From Parasphingorhabdus sp. (GTDB lineage Bacteria; Pseudomonadota; Alphaproteobacteria; Sphingomonadales; Sphingomonadaceae), in NCBI GenBank assembly GCA_030373505.1, contig JAUCYS010000015.1, forward strand, positions 23,995 through 87,994: a DNA stretch of 64,000 nucleotides, in the 5' to 3' direction. The notes below the pieces were generated by a model that saw only the letters and a program-made list of their open reading frames with translations, did not search any database and had not been told where the DNA came from. Positions 50,328-57,025 of the stretch are shown here, piece by piece (the first letter of the stretch is position 1; each line of letters starts with the position of its first letter). The position numbers and the translations under genes were made by a program.

Positions 50328-51197
50328 CTACATGATCAGCCCGGCGCCCTGGTTTCCGGTGGCGGGTGTGCGAAAGACGTGGTTCCCTTCCGGCGTTTCT
50401 TCGGTCAGCTTTTTGAGCGCAGCCAGTTCCTTATCGGAATTGTCCAGGCGCTGGGTGATCGAGGCCGACAGCGCGGAGATACCCGTGCCGATCGTTGTGA
50501 TGCCTTCGGCGAGGGCCGCAAATTTGGCGTCATCGCTGCCGCCATTGCCACCTGCAGCCGCTTCGGCCGCCGCCTTTTCCGCGGCAATTTCTTCGGCGGT
50601 TTTTTCCGGTGGTTTGCTGGCAAAAATCGCGGTCATCTTGTCAATTCCGGCCTGAATGGTGGTGGCAAGCCCCTTGATTTCGTTGCTGCCTTCCGATGCT
50701 TCGGAGAACTTCAGATCAAGATCGAGCGGCTTGCTGGCAACATTCGCCGGCTCTTTGGCTTTGGGATCGTTGCGATTGAAGGACAGGCGTTCGGTGGCCA
50801 GGCTGGCCGGGGTATCGGTCACCGCCATGCCCACGACATAGGCCGTGCCCTTGCCCGCAAAATCAGGCGCCAACTCGATCGAGCTGAATACTTTCTGATC
50901 TTTTTTGTTGATATCGAGAAGCTTTTCGTTGACTTCCAGGCGGGCCAACAGCGCGGTTCGCTTTTCGTCCTTGCCATCGATATTCAGGGTGATTTCTTCG
51001 GTTTTCAGCTCGACAATGTCGCCATAGGCCGGAAAGGCGCTATCTGCGCTCAGACCGGAAATATGGTCGGAATTGATCCGCGCGGTATACAGGGCCGGAT
51101 CATAATTTCCCGCTGCCTGGGTCAACCAGTTTGGATCGATGATGCGGCCGTCAATGGTCGATCCGGAAACGGCAATTCGGGTAAATTCGGTCAGCAT
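50328..51197 (-). CDS. O: Capsid scaffolding protein/protease O
   Basis: A 289-residue P2 gpO family protein. The N-terminal half is a serine protease (DGRIIDPNWL, NSDHIS, KVFSSIELAPDF hold the likely Asp, His and Ser of the triad). The C-terminal half is a helical scaffold (KTAEEIAAEKAAAEAAAG and on). The ATG at 51197 fits family length; the longer reading adds 14 residues. First gene of the long leftward late operon. Confidence 0.92.
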   Translation of the reverse strand: MLTEFTRIAVSGSTIDGRIIDPNWLTQAAGNYDPALYTARINSDHISGLSADSAFPAYGDIVELKTEEITLNIDGKDEKRTALLARLEVNEKLLDINKKDQKVFSSIELAPDFAGKGTAYVVGMAVTDTPASLATERLSFNRNDPKAKEPANVASKPLDLDLKFSEASEGSNEIKGLATTIQAGIDKMTAIFASKPPEKTAEEIAAEKAAAEAAAGGNGGSDDAKFAALAEGITTIGTGISALSASITQRLDNSDKELAALKKLTEETPEGNHVFRTPATGNQGAGLIM

Positions 51198-51293
51198 TGG
51201 AAAGACTCCATCTTGGTTGGTTGGCGAGCAAGGCAGCACGTCTGATGGCCGCCAAGAGCATGAAAAACCCGCTACATTGCAATAGGTGCGCGC

Positions 51294-51312
51294 TGTCAGC
51301 AGGGAATTGACA
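51294..51312. promoter_or_regulatory. Late promoter dyad TGTCA-N9-TGACA between O and P
   Basis: TGTCA (51294-51298) and TGACA (51308-51312) repeat the arms and the 9-bp spacing seen upstream of J. Being symmetrical and placed in the divergent O/P gap, it could serve both promoters: 55 bp to either side falls at about 51358 (just ahead of P) and 51248 (51 bp ahead of O). A TTGACA at 51307 overlaps the right arm. Confidence 0.65.
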
Positions 51313-51359
51313 ACGGCAAAGCGTCACACAATATGGCGCAATGGCATATCGGTTGGGGC

Positions 51360-53258
51360 ATGCCGGAAAAAACCCATGCCTGTTCCCCCAATCCGCTGGC
51401 CTATGCCGGCCCTTCGGTCTGTCGGCATTGTGGTGAAAAACAGCCGGTTTCGACACCGATCAACGCCCGGCAGCGGGCCAAAATTCTCTATTATGCCGGT
51501 TATGACCAGCAACAGATATCGGATGAGCTGGGCGTAAAATATCCCACAATCGGCACCTGGAAGCGGCGCGACAAATGGGAAAGCGCCAGCCTGTCAGAAC
51601 GCAGCGAAGCCGCCGTCCATGTCCGCCATATCCTGCTAGTCAACAAGGAAGAAAAGACCGGCAAGGATTTCAAGGAAATCGACCTTTTGGGCCGCGAGAT
51701 CGAACGCTTTGCCCGGATCCGTAAATTTGAAGAGCCCGGCGGCCACAAGGGCCATCTTAACCCGAAAATGCATGATGCGACGAAAAAGGCATCGCGGTCA
51801 AAGCAGGACAAGGCGAACCTGATCGATCAGGATGCGCTCGCGCTGTTGCAGGCAGACCTTGATCAATGCCTGTTCAAGCATCAGGAAGACTGGCGCGCAT
51901 CAACCAGTCTGCGCACCCGCTTCATCCTGAAATCACGCCAGATCGGTGCCACCTGGTATTTCGCCAGGGAACGCCTGATCCGGGCCCTGGAAACCGGCAA
52001 TAATCAGATATTTATTTCCGCTAGCAAGGCGCAGGCTCATATTTTCCGCAATTATATAATCCAGTGGGTCGAGGCGATTTGCGGGATCAAACTGACCGGC
52101 GGGCATATTACGGTTCAACGCGGGCTGGAAGATCCTGATGATCCGGAAAGCGAGAAATTGCCGCCGGTCACGCTATATTTCCTTGGCACCAATTTTCGGA
52201 CCGCCCAGGGCTATAATGGCGACGTTATCGTTGATGAAGGATTCTGGATCCACGGATTTTCCGAATTGTACAAAGTCGCCTCGGCGATGGCCAGCCACAA
52301 GCAGTTCACTAAAACAATCTTCTCGACACCGTCGATATTGAGCCACGAAGCCTATCCGCTTTGGTCCGGTGATCAATATAACCGCAAGCGCAAGAAGTCG
52401 GATCAGGTCCGCGTCGATATCGGCCATGATGCGCTCAAAAATGGTGCGTTGGGCAAAGATGGCATCTGGCGGCAGATCGTGACCCTTGCCGATGCGATCG
52501 AAAAAGGCTTCGATCTGATTGATATCGATCAGATCAAGACCGATTATGCGCCAGACGAAATGTTCAATCTGTTCGGCTGCCAGTTTCTTGATGACAGTGA
52601 ATCGGCCTTCCCCTTCCAGATGCTGCGCGGCTGCATGGTCGACAGCTGGGAAGTCTGGGACAAGGATTTTGACTATTATCTGCCGCGGCCTTTCGGCGAC
52701 GGCGAGTGCTGGCTGGGCTATGATCCCGATAGCGGTGGTGCCGATGGCGCGGTGATTGCTGTTTTGGCGATCCCGGACAAAGCCGGTGGCAAATTCCGGG
52801 TGCTCGAGAAAAAACGCCTGACAGGCCTCGATTTTCAGGATCAGGATCTGGAACTGCAGGCGATGGCCGATCGATACAATATCACCGAAATCGGAATAAA
52901 TACCAATGGTGCCGGCAAGGCCGTCTGGGAACTGACCTGCAAATGGTTCCCGACGGCGCGCAAGATCGATTACGATATCGCGGTAAAGAACGCGATGGTG
53001 ATGAAAACCCAGAACGTAATGCGCCATGGCCGCCTCGAATTTGACGCTGGCGATATCGAAATCATGCAAAGCTTCATTGCTATTCGGCCCCAGTCAACCC
53101 GTGCCGGTGGAAGGGTGACCTATGTCGCGCATCGCGGCGAAGGCATGGTCGGCCATGCCGAAGCGGCATGGGCCATCATGCATGCGCTGTTTTTCGAACC
53201 ACTGGACGCGGCAACGGTCGGCGGCAAAAAATCATCGATGGAGTTATTTGAGACATGA
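51360..53258 (+). CDS. P: Terminase large (ATPase) subunit P
   Basis: A protein of about 632 residues of the P2 gpP terminase ATPase family. The N-terminus has a CRHCG pair (about residue 21) and an HTH (QQQISDELGVKYPTIGTWKR, about 47-66). The P-loop variant is SRQIGATW (about 190), Walker B is VIVDEGFW (about 288) and the nuclease-domain start is YDPDSGGADGA (about 453). The ATG at 51360 is chosen since it lies downstream of the late promoter; 51333 is the alternative. It overlaps Q by 4 bp. Confidence 0.93.
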   Translation: MPEKTHACSPNPLAYAGPSVCRHCGEKQPVSTPINARQRAKILYYAGYDQQQISDELGVKYPTIGTWKRRDKWESASLSERSEAAVHVRHILLVNKEEKTGKDFKEIDLLGREIERFARIRKFEEPGGHKGHLNPKMHDATKKASRSKQDKANLIDQDALALLQADLDQCLFKHQEDWRASTSLRTRFILKSRQIGATWYFARERLIRALETGNNQIFISASKAQAHIFRNYIIQWVEAICGIKLTGGHITVQRGLEDPDDPESEKLPPVTLYFLGTNFRTAQGYNGDVIVDEGFWIHGFSELYKVASAMASHKQFTKTIFSTPSILSHEAYPLWSGDQYNRKRKKSDQVRVDIGHDALKNGALGKDGIWRQIVTLADAIEKGFDLIDIDQIKTDYAPDEMFNLFGCQFLDDSESAFPFQMLRGCMVDSWEVWDKDFDYYLPRPFGDGECWLGYDPDSGGADGAVIAVLAIPDKAGGKFRVLEKKRLTGLDFQDQDLELQAMADRYNITEIGINTNGAGKAVWELTCKWFPTARKIDYDIAVKNAMVMKTQNVMRHGRLEFDAGDIEIMQSFIAIRPQSTRAGGRVTYVAHRGEGMVGHAEAAWAIMHALFFEPLDAATVGGKKSSMELFET

Positions 53259-54310
53259 CCAACGAACTTGTGAAAGTGGCGGAGCCCGAAAATGATATCG
53301 TCGATCAGGGCGGCGATGTCGTCACCTTTGCCTTTGGCGATGTCGAGCCGGTGCTCGATCGGGGACGGGTGTTTGACTATTTCGAGCTGTGGAGCAACGG
53401 CAAATGGTATGAACCGCCGGTCAGCCTGATTGGCCTCGAAAAAACCCTGCATGGATCCCCGCACCATGAAAGCGCGATCCGGTTGAAGGTCAATATGCTC
53501 AAGCGCTTTTTCAAGCCTTCGAAATTGCTGGGGATGAAGGAATTTGAACGCCTGGCACTCGATCTGATCGTCTTTGGCTGCGCCTATCCGGAACGGATCG
53601 ACAATATCGCCGGGCGGCCGATGTCGTTGCAGCGATCGCCAGCGTTGTGGACAAGGGTTGGCAAAGAGCCGGGGCAATATTTCTATCTGCCCAAGGGCAA
53701 TTTGACCGATGTGCACGAATTCAAGGCGTTTCGCGTGTTGCAGATCCAGATCCCCGACACGAAACAGGAAATCTATGGCGTCCCCGAATATCTGGCTGCG
53801 CTCAATGCCATCTGGCTCAATGATGAAGCGACCATCTTCCGGATCAAATATTATCGCAATGGCAGCCACGCGGGTTACATTTTCTATGTTAATGAAGAGG
53901 GCTTCACCGACGAAGATGCAAAGTCGGTCAAAAAGGCGATGAAGGACAGCAAGGGGCCCGGCAATTTCCGGAATATGTTTCTGCACATTCCCAAGGGAAA
54001 GAAAGACGGCGTCCAGATCATCCCAATCAGTGAAGTCATGGCCAAGGATGAATTCAACAACATCAAATCGATCAGCCGCGACGATATTCTGGCGGCGCAC
54101 CGGGTACCGCCTCAGCTGCTCGGCATTGTGCCACAGAACGCCGGCGGATTCGGATCTGCACCGCAGTCCGCATCGGTCTTCTTCGAACATGAAATCGAGC
54201 CGCTGCAGCTGCGCATGCTCGAGATTAACGACTGGCTGGGACAGGAAGCGGTTGCGTTCCGCGATTATGTTCCGCCGGCCACCGTAGGATCGGCTGCATC
54301 CAGCGGATAG
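53255..54310 (+). CDS. Q: Portal protein Q
   Basis: A 351-residue PBSX/P2 gpQ family portal. Typical stretches are YFELWSNGKWYEPPVSLIGL (residues 43-62), FKPSKLLGMKEFERLALDLI and ISRDDILAAHRVPPQLLGIV near residue 275. It forms the dodecameric DNA gate at one capsid vertex. A terminator follows at 54435-54464; the intervening 54311-54434 is where cos might lie, by position in P2, but I cannot identify it. Confidence 0.95.
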   Translation: MTNELVKVAEPENDIVDQGGDVVTFAFGDVEPVLDRGRVFDYFELWSNGKWYEPPVSLIGLEKTLHGSPHHESAIRLKVNMLKRFFKPSKLLGMKEFERLALDLIVFGCAYPERIDNIAGRPMSLQRSPALWTRVGKEPGQYFYLPKGNLTDVHEFKAFRVLQIQIPDTKQEIYGVPEYLAALNAIWLNDEATIFRIKYYRNGSHAGYIFYVNEEGFTDEDAKSVKKAMKDSKGPGNFRNMFLHIPKGKKDGVQIIPISEVMAKDEFNNIKSISRDDILAAHRVPPQLLGIVPQNAGGFGSAPQSASVFFEHEIEPLQLRMLEINDWLGQEAVAFRDYVPPATVGSAASSG

Positions 54311-54434
54311 AGATACCGGCCCGGAGCCTTTCAACGGCCGATCAACGCGCGGCCGCGAAGGGCGACAAGCGGAAGTAACAAGGGGATTCCGGTCCGGATG
54401 TTCATATAATATCCCCGAATTGTCGTCAAAGCGG

Positions 54435-54464
54435 GCGGCGCTGGTAAGGCCGGCGCCGCTTTTT
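54435..54464 (+). terminator. Terminator of the P-Q operon
   Basis: GCGGCGC and GCGCCGC form a stem with an 11-nt loop followed by TTTTT, 125 bp after the portal stop. It also marks the boundary with the convergent gene at 54474. Confidence 0.85.
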
Positions 54465-54473
54465 GCTTATGGT

Positions 54474-54740
54474 TCAGGGACGATTGATCTTCAGGCCGTG
54501 GTAGATGCCGTTCAATGTCCGGTTCATATCCTGGCTGCGGATTTTGGCATCAGGATCCCGCATCGCTTTCCAATAATCATCATAAGGCCAGCGCTCACCG
54601 CTCGAGACGCTGGCGAGATAGGCCAACGCAAGGGCTATGCCATGGCTGTGGGCCAGCGGCGCTGTGCGCCCTGACCGCAGGCCATCTTCCAGCACCGCCA
54701 GCGCCAACGCCACCATCCTGGACTGTTGAACCGCCACCAT
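54474..54740 (-). CDS. Hypothetical prophage-end protein (88 aa)
   Basis: A mostly helical protein ending WPYDDYWKAMRDPDAKIRSQ followed by a short helix. An ATG at 54740 is proposed; the longer reading to 54827 begins with proline/glycine-rich sequence that looks non-coding. It lies alone near the right end, opposite to P-Q. I recognise it only as a phage-associated hypothetical. Confidence 0.55.
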   Translation of the reverse strand: MVAVQQSRMVALALAVLEDGLRSGRTAPLAHSHGIALALAYLASVSSGERWPYDDYWKAMRDPDAKIRSQDMNRTLNGIYHGLKINRP

Positions 54741-55002
54741 GGACGCCAAATAGAACACAATAGGAACAAAACCAATATTTTTTGGCCGACCACCCCCCGG
54801 CACCCCCCGCGCCGCGCTAGCCCCCACGCCACGCCTCCTCCGTTTTTATGCCTTTTTTTTCGGATTTGGGCCAACCATTGCGGCCGCATTCACCCCGACC
54901 AAGCAGGGATTGGGCGGCGCGCGAGCAAGATCCGTGGGTGATATTCATGTTTCGCCTGAATCCGGCGAAATTCCGTTGCCAATCAGAGCAAGTTCCCCCC
55001 TG

Positions 55003-55268
55003 TATGCGGGAAACGTCTTACCTTTATTACCAAGCCGGTAATCATGGTCTAAGATGTTGATATATCTCAATATAAAAGTAATGGCGTCGGCATTACCGAA
55101 CCTTACTATTTTAGGGAGATCTCATTACCTCGTTGTTTTATAACGATAATATATATCAAAAAGTAATAAACATATTTTCTAACTTAGTAAGATGAAAGTT
55201 AGATAGAAGTAATGCCTGAAACCCGCACAAAACTGCGAAAGTTAGAAAGGTAAGACGTTTCCCGCATA
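55003..55268. repeat. Iteron-like array within a 23-bp perfect inverted repeat (candidate origin)
   Basis: Arms at 55003-55025 and 55246-55268 are perfect inverted copies (outer end TATGCGGGAAACG). The AT-rich interior carries RGTAAK or its complement 11 times: 55017, 55026, 55037, 55077, 55092, 55102, 55124, 55162, 55186, 55208 and 55249. Two of these sets form small dyads (ATTACC-N5-GGTAAT; GTAATG-N7-CATTAC). A further dyad is TCTAACTT/AAGTTAGA at 55178-55203. An AT-rich run at about 55131-55180 could unwind. No gene or target duplication is seen. The remaining gene-free parts (54741-55002 and 55269-55354) show nothing else. Confidence 0.7.
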
Positions 55269-55354
55269 GCCACAAAGCTAGTGTCAAATCTCAATCGACT
55301 GATAAGCATCATTGCCATCACTGATCTTCATCTGCTGATTTGGTGGTTTGCTGC

Positions 55355-55384
55355 GTGACAGCTAGCGTGACAATCTACGTGACA
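55355..55384 (+). repeat. Right-arm integrase sites (GTGACA x3, 12-bp period)
   Basis: GTGACA occurs at 55355, 55367 and 55379, each exactly 12 bp apart and preceded by CG or GC. Orientation and spacing match the pair at the left end. Two TGTGCCA copies follow 10 bp apart (55388 and 55398). The cluster ends 98 bp before the attR core, the normal distance for arm-type sites. Confidence 0.6.
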
Positions 55385-55421
55385 CTCTGTGCCAATCTGT
55401 GCCAGTTTTGTTCGGTTTCAG

Positions 55422-55450
55422 TTGACCGACCGAACTATTGTGATTACCGG
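55422..55450 (+). promoter_or_regulatory. Candidate phage-supplied promoter for tRNA-Arg(UCU)
   Basis: TTGACC (55422-55427) and TACCGG (55445-55450) are 17 bp apart; a start site near 55458 would lie about 25 bp before the mature tRNA 5' end. The -10 is weak. Some promoter must exist in this phage DNA for the tRNA to be made, since the native one is at the other end of the prophage. Confidence 0.3.
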
Positions 55451-55482
55451 AAACGCGCAGAAAACATGATGTTTTTGGCAGT

Positions 55483-55525
55483 GCGCCCGTAGCTCATCTG
55501 GATAGAGCGCGAGACTTCTAATCTT
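55483..55525 (+). repeat. attR core
   Basis: Identical over 43 bp to 17864-17906; here it is continuous with the host 3' half of the tRNA, so the gene is restored. One base outside (T versus C) the two copies differ, which fixes the left limit of the core. Confidence 0.93.
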
Positions 55526-55559
55526 GAGGCAGCAGGTTCGAGTCCTGCCGGGCGCACCA
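55483..55559 (+). tRNA. tRNA-Arg (anticodon UCU)
   Basis: A 77-nt cloverleaf with acceptor GCGCCCG/CGGGCGC, D-arm GCTC...GAGC, anticodon loop CTTCTAA (UCU), T-arm GCAGG-TTCGAGT-CCTGC, discriminator A and encoded CCA. It decodes AGA/AGG, rare codons in such GC-rich genomes. Its 5' half is the att core, so its upstream flank is phage DNA. Confidence 0.96.
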
Positions 55560-55615
55560 TTTTTCCTCAACATAGGCACTGGCGTTCCGCCCCCTTGAAG
55601 GCAGATGCGCTGCCT

Positions 55616-57025
55616 TTACTCCGAATGCGCCAGGCCGCCGCCAAGAGAAACGAAGAGAGTCGTGCTGTTCTGGAGAAACGCGCGCTGCGTGGTCAGCAAT
55701 TGTTGCTGGGCCGAAAAAAGGCTTCGCTCGGCATCGAGCACAGCGAGATAGTCGGCCACGCCTTCCCGGTAGCGCAGGCGCGCCAGATGGGCGATATGTT
55801 CTTGTGCCTCCACACCCTGTTTCTGCGCGGCCACCTGCTCCGCCAGCCAGCGGCGCCCTGCCAGTGCGTCGGACACTTCCCTGAAAGCGACCTGCACCGC
55901 CTTTTCGTATAGCGCGACCTGTTCGACCTCGCGGGCCTTGGCGAGATCGAGATCGGACTGACGCGCACCCCAGTCGAAAATCGGCAGCGAGATCGACGGC
56001 CCGAACGACCAGGTGAAGCCATCCCCCTTGAACAGCCCGTCCAGATCGCGCGAAGCGAAACCTGCGCTTCCGGTCAGCGAGATGCTGGGAAAGAAAGCGG
56101 CACGCGCCGCACCGATATTGGCGCGGGCAGCGCGAAGCTCTTCTTCGGCTGCGATAACATCGGGACGCACATACATAAGATCGGAAGGCAAGCCTGCGCT
56201 GAGCAGGACGCCGTTTTCCTGCGCCTCCATAGGCAGTCCGGATGGCAAGTCGGTCCGGGGCGAACCTCCAACCAGAACCGAAAGCTGGTTGCGGAGCCGG
56301 GCCTGGGACAATCGCTGGGCGGCCAGCTGTTGCTCTGCCGTCGTCAGCAGGGTCTCCGCCTGCCGGAATGGCAGCGCGGACGTCACGCCTGCATCGAGCC
56401 GGAGCTGCGCGATCCGCAAGCCCGCCTGACGGCTTTCCAGCGTCGCCTGGGCAAGGTCGATCTGTTCTCCCGCCTCCAGCAGCGCAAAATAGGTCGAAGC
56501 GACATCCGCGATCAGCGAAAGGTAGAACGCCCTCTGATTGGCCTCTGCCGCCAGATATTGCGCGCGGGCCGCATCCGAAAGATTGGCGATACGCCCCCAG
56601 AAATCCAGCTCGAAACTCGACACTCCGACACCCACCTCGAACCGGTCCGCGGTCGTGGAGCCGGAGGCCCCCGGCGCGACGGTCGCGAGCGGCGTGCGGC
56701 TCCGGCTCGCCGCAGCGTTCGCCACCGGGGTCGGCAACCTGCGGCTGTCCTGGATGCGATACTGCGCGCGGGCCTGTTCGATGCGCGCAGTCGCGGCGAG
56801 GAGATCGCGATTTTGCGTCAAAGCCGTGTCCACCAGCGCGACTAGCCGTGGATCGCTGAACCATTCGCGGTAGGACAGGCTGGCAGCGACAACCCTGCCG
56901 TCTGGCCGCAATTGCGGGGCGTAGGCATCTGCGGTGGCAAGCGCGGGTCGCTCGTGGTCCGGCGCCATATTGACGCAACCCGAGAGCGCGAGCGCGACCA
57001 AAGCGGGGCCAATCATCCGTCTCAT
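55616..57025 (-). CDS. RND efflux outer-membrane lipoprotein (NodT/OprM family)
   Basis: A 469-residue TolC-like outer-membrane factor with a lipobox (ALALSGC, Cys17) and two repeated OEP domains (about residues 60-250 and 265-460). It provides the exit duct of the tripartite pump. The start overlaps the pump gene stop by 4 bp. Last gene of the three-gene efflux operon. Confidence 0.93.
   Translation of the reverse strand: MRRMIGPALVALALSGCVNMAPDHERPALATADAYAPQLRPDGRVVAASLSYREWFSDPRLVALVDTALTQNRDLLAATARIEQARAQYRIQDSRRLPTPVANAAASRSRTPLATVAPGASGSTTADRFEVGVGVSSFELDFWGRIANLSDAARAQYLAAEANQRAFYLSLIADVASTYFALLEAGEQIDLAQATLESRQAGLRIAQLRLDAGVTSALPFRQAETLLTTAEQQLAAQRLSQARLRNQLSVLVGGSPRTDLPSGLPMEAQENGVLLSAGLPSDLMYVRPDVIAAEEELRAARANIGAARAAFFPSISLTGSAGFASRDLDGLFKGDGFTWSFGPSISLPIFDWGARQSDLDLAKAREVEQVALYEKAVQVAFREVSDALAGRRWLAEQVAAQKQGVEAQEHIAHLARLRYREGVADYLAVLDAERSLFSAQQQLLTTQRAFLQNSTTLFVSLGGGLAHSE

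Larger units (their letters stand above)
17864..55525. mobile_element. P2-like temperate prophage integrated in tRNA-Arg(UCU)
   Basis: The 37.7-kb element is bounded by identical 43-bp att cores and carries integrase, xis, a CI-type repressor, replication, late-activator, terminase, portal, capsid, lysis and contractile-tail genes, with every expected P2 virion gene present. The virion module is P2-like, while the early and immunity modules are not. Nothing obviously disables it apart from a frameshifted remnant of a duplicate V gene. It therefore looks intact and possibly inducible. The transcription plan is: early operon leftward from 30425, repressor and cargo rightward from 30512, late operons leftward from 51197, and P-Q rightward from 51360. 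Confidence 0.95.

Noticed and set aside
54311..54434. P2-like cos site
   Set aside because: Position after Q is right, but I see no sequence I can match to a known cos, so none is annotated.
55178..55203. TCTAACTT/AAGTTAGA dyad as a terminator
   Set aside because: No T-run and no upstream gene reading into it; treated as part of the iteron block.
55003..55268. Insertion sequence or MITE
   Set aside because: No transposase and no flanking target duplication are visible and the internal iterons suggest another role; kept only as an alternative.
17864..55525. CRISPR array or anti-CRISPR locus inside the prophage
   Set aside because: No regularly spaced direct repeats with unique spacers and no Aca-type gene beside a small unknown gene could be supported.
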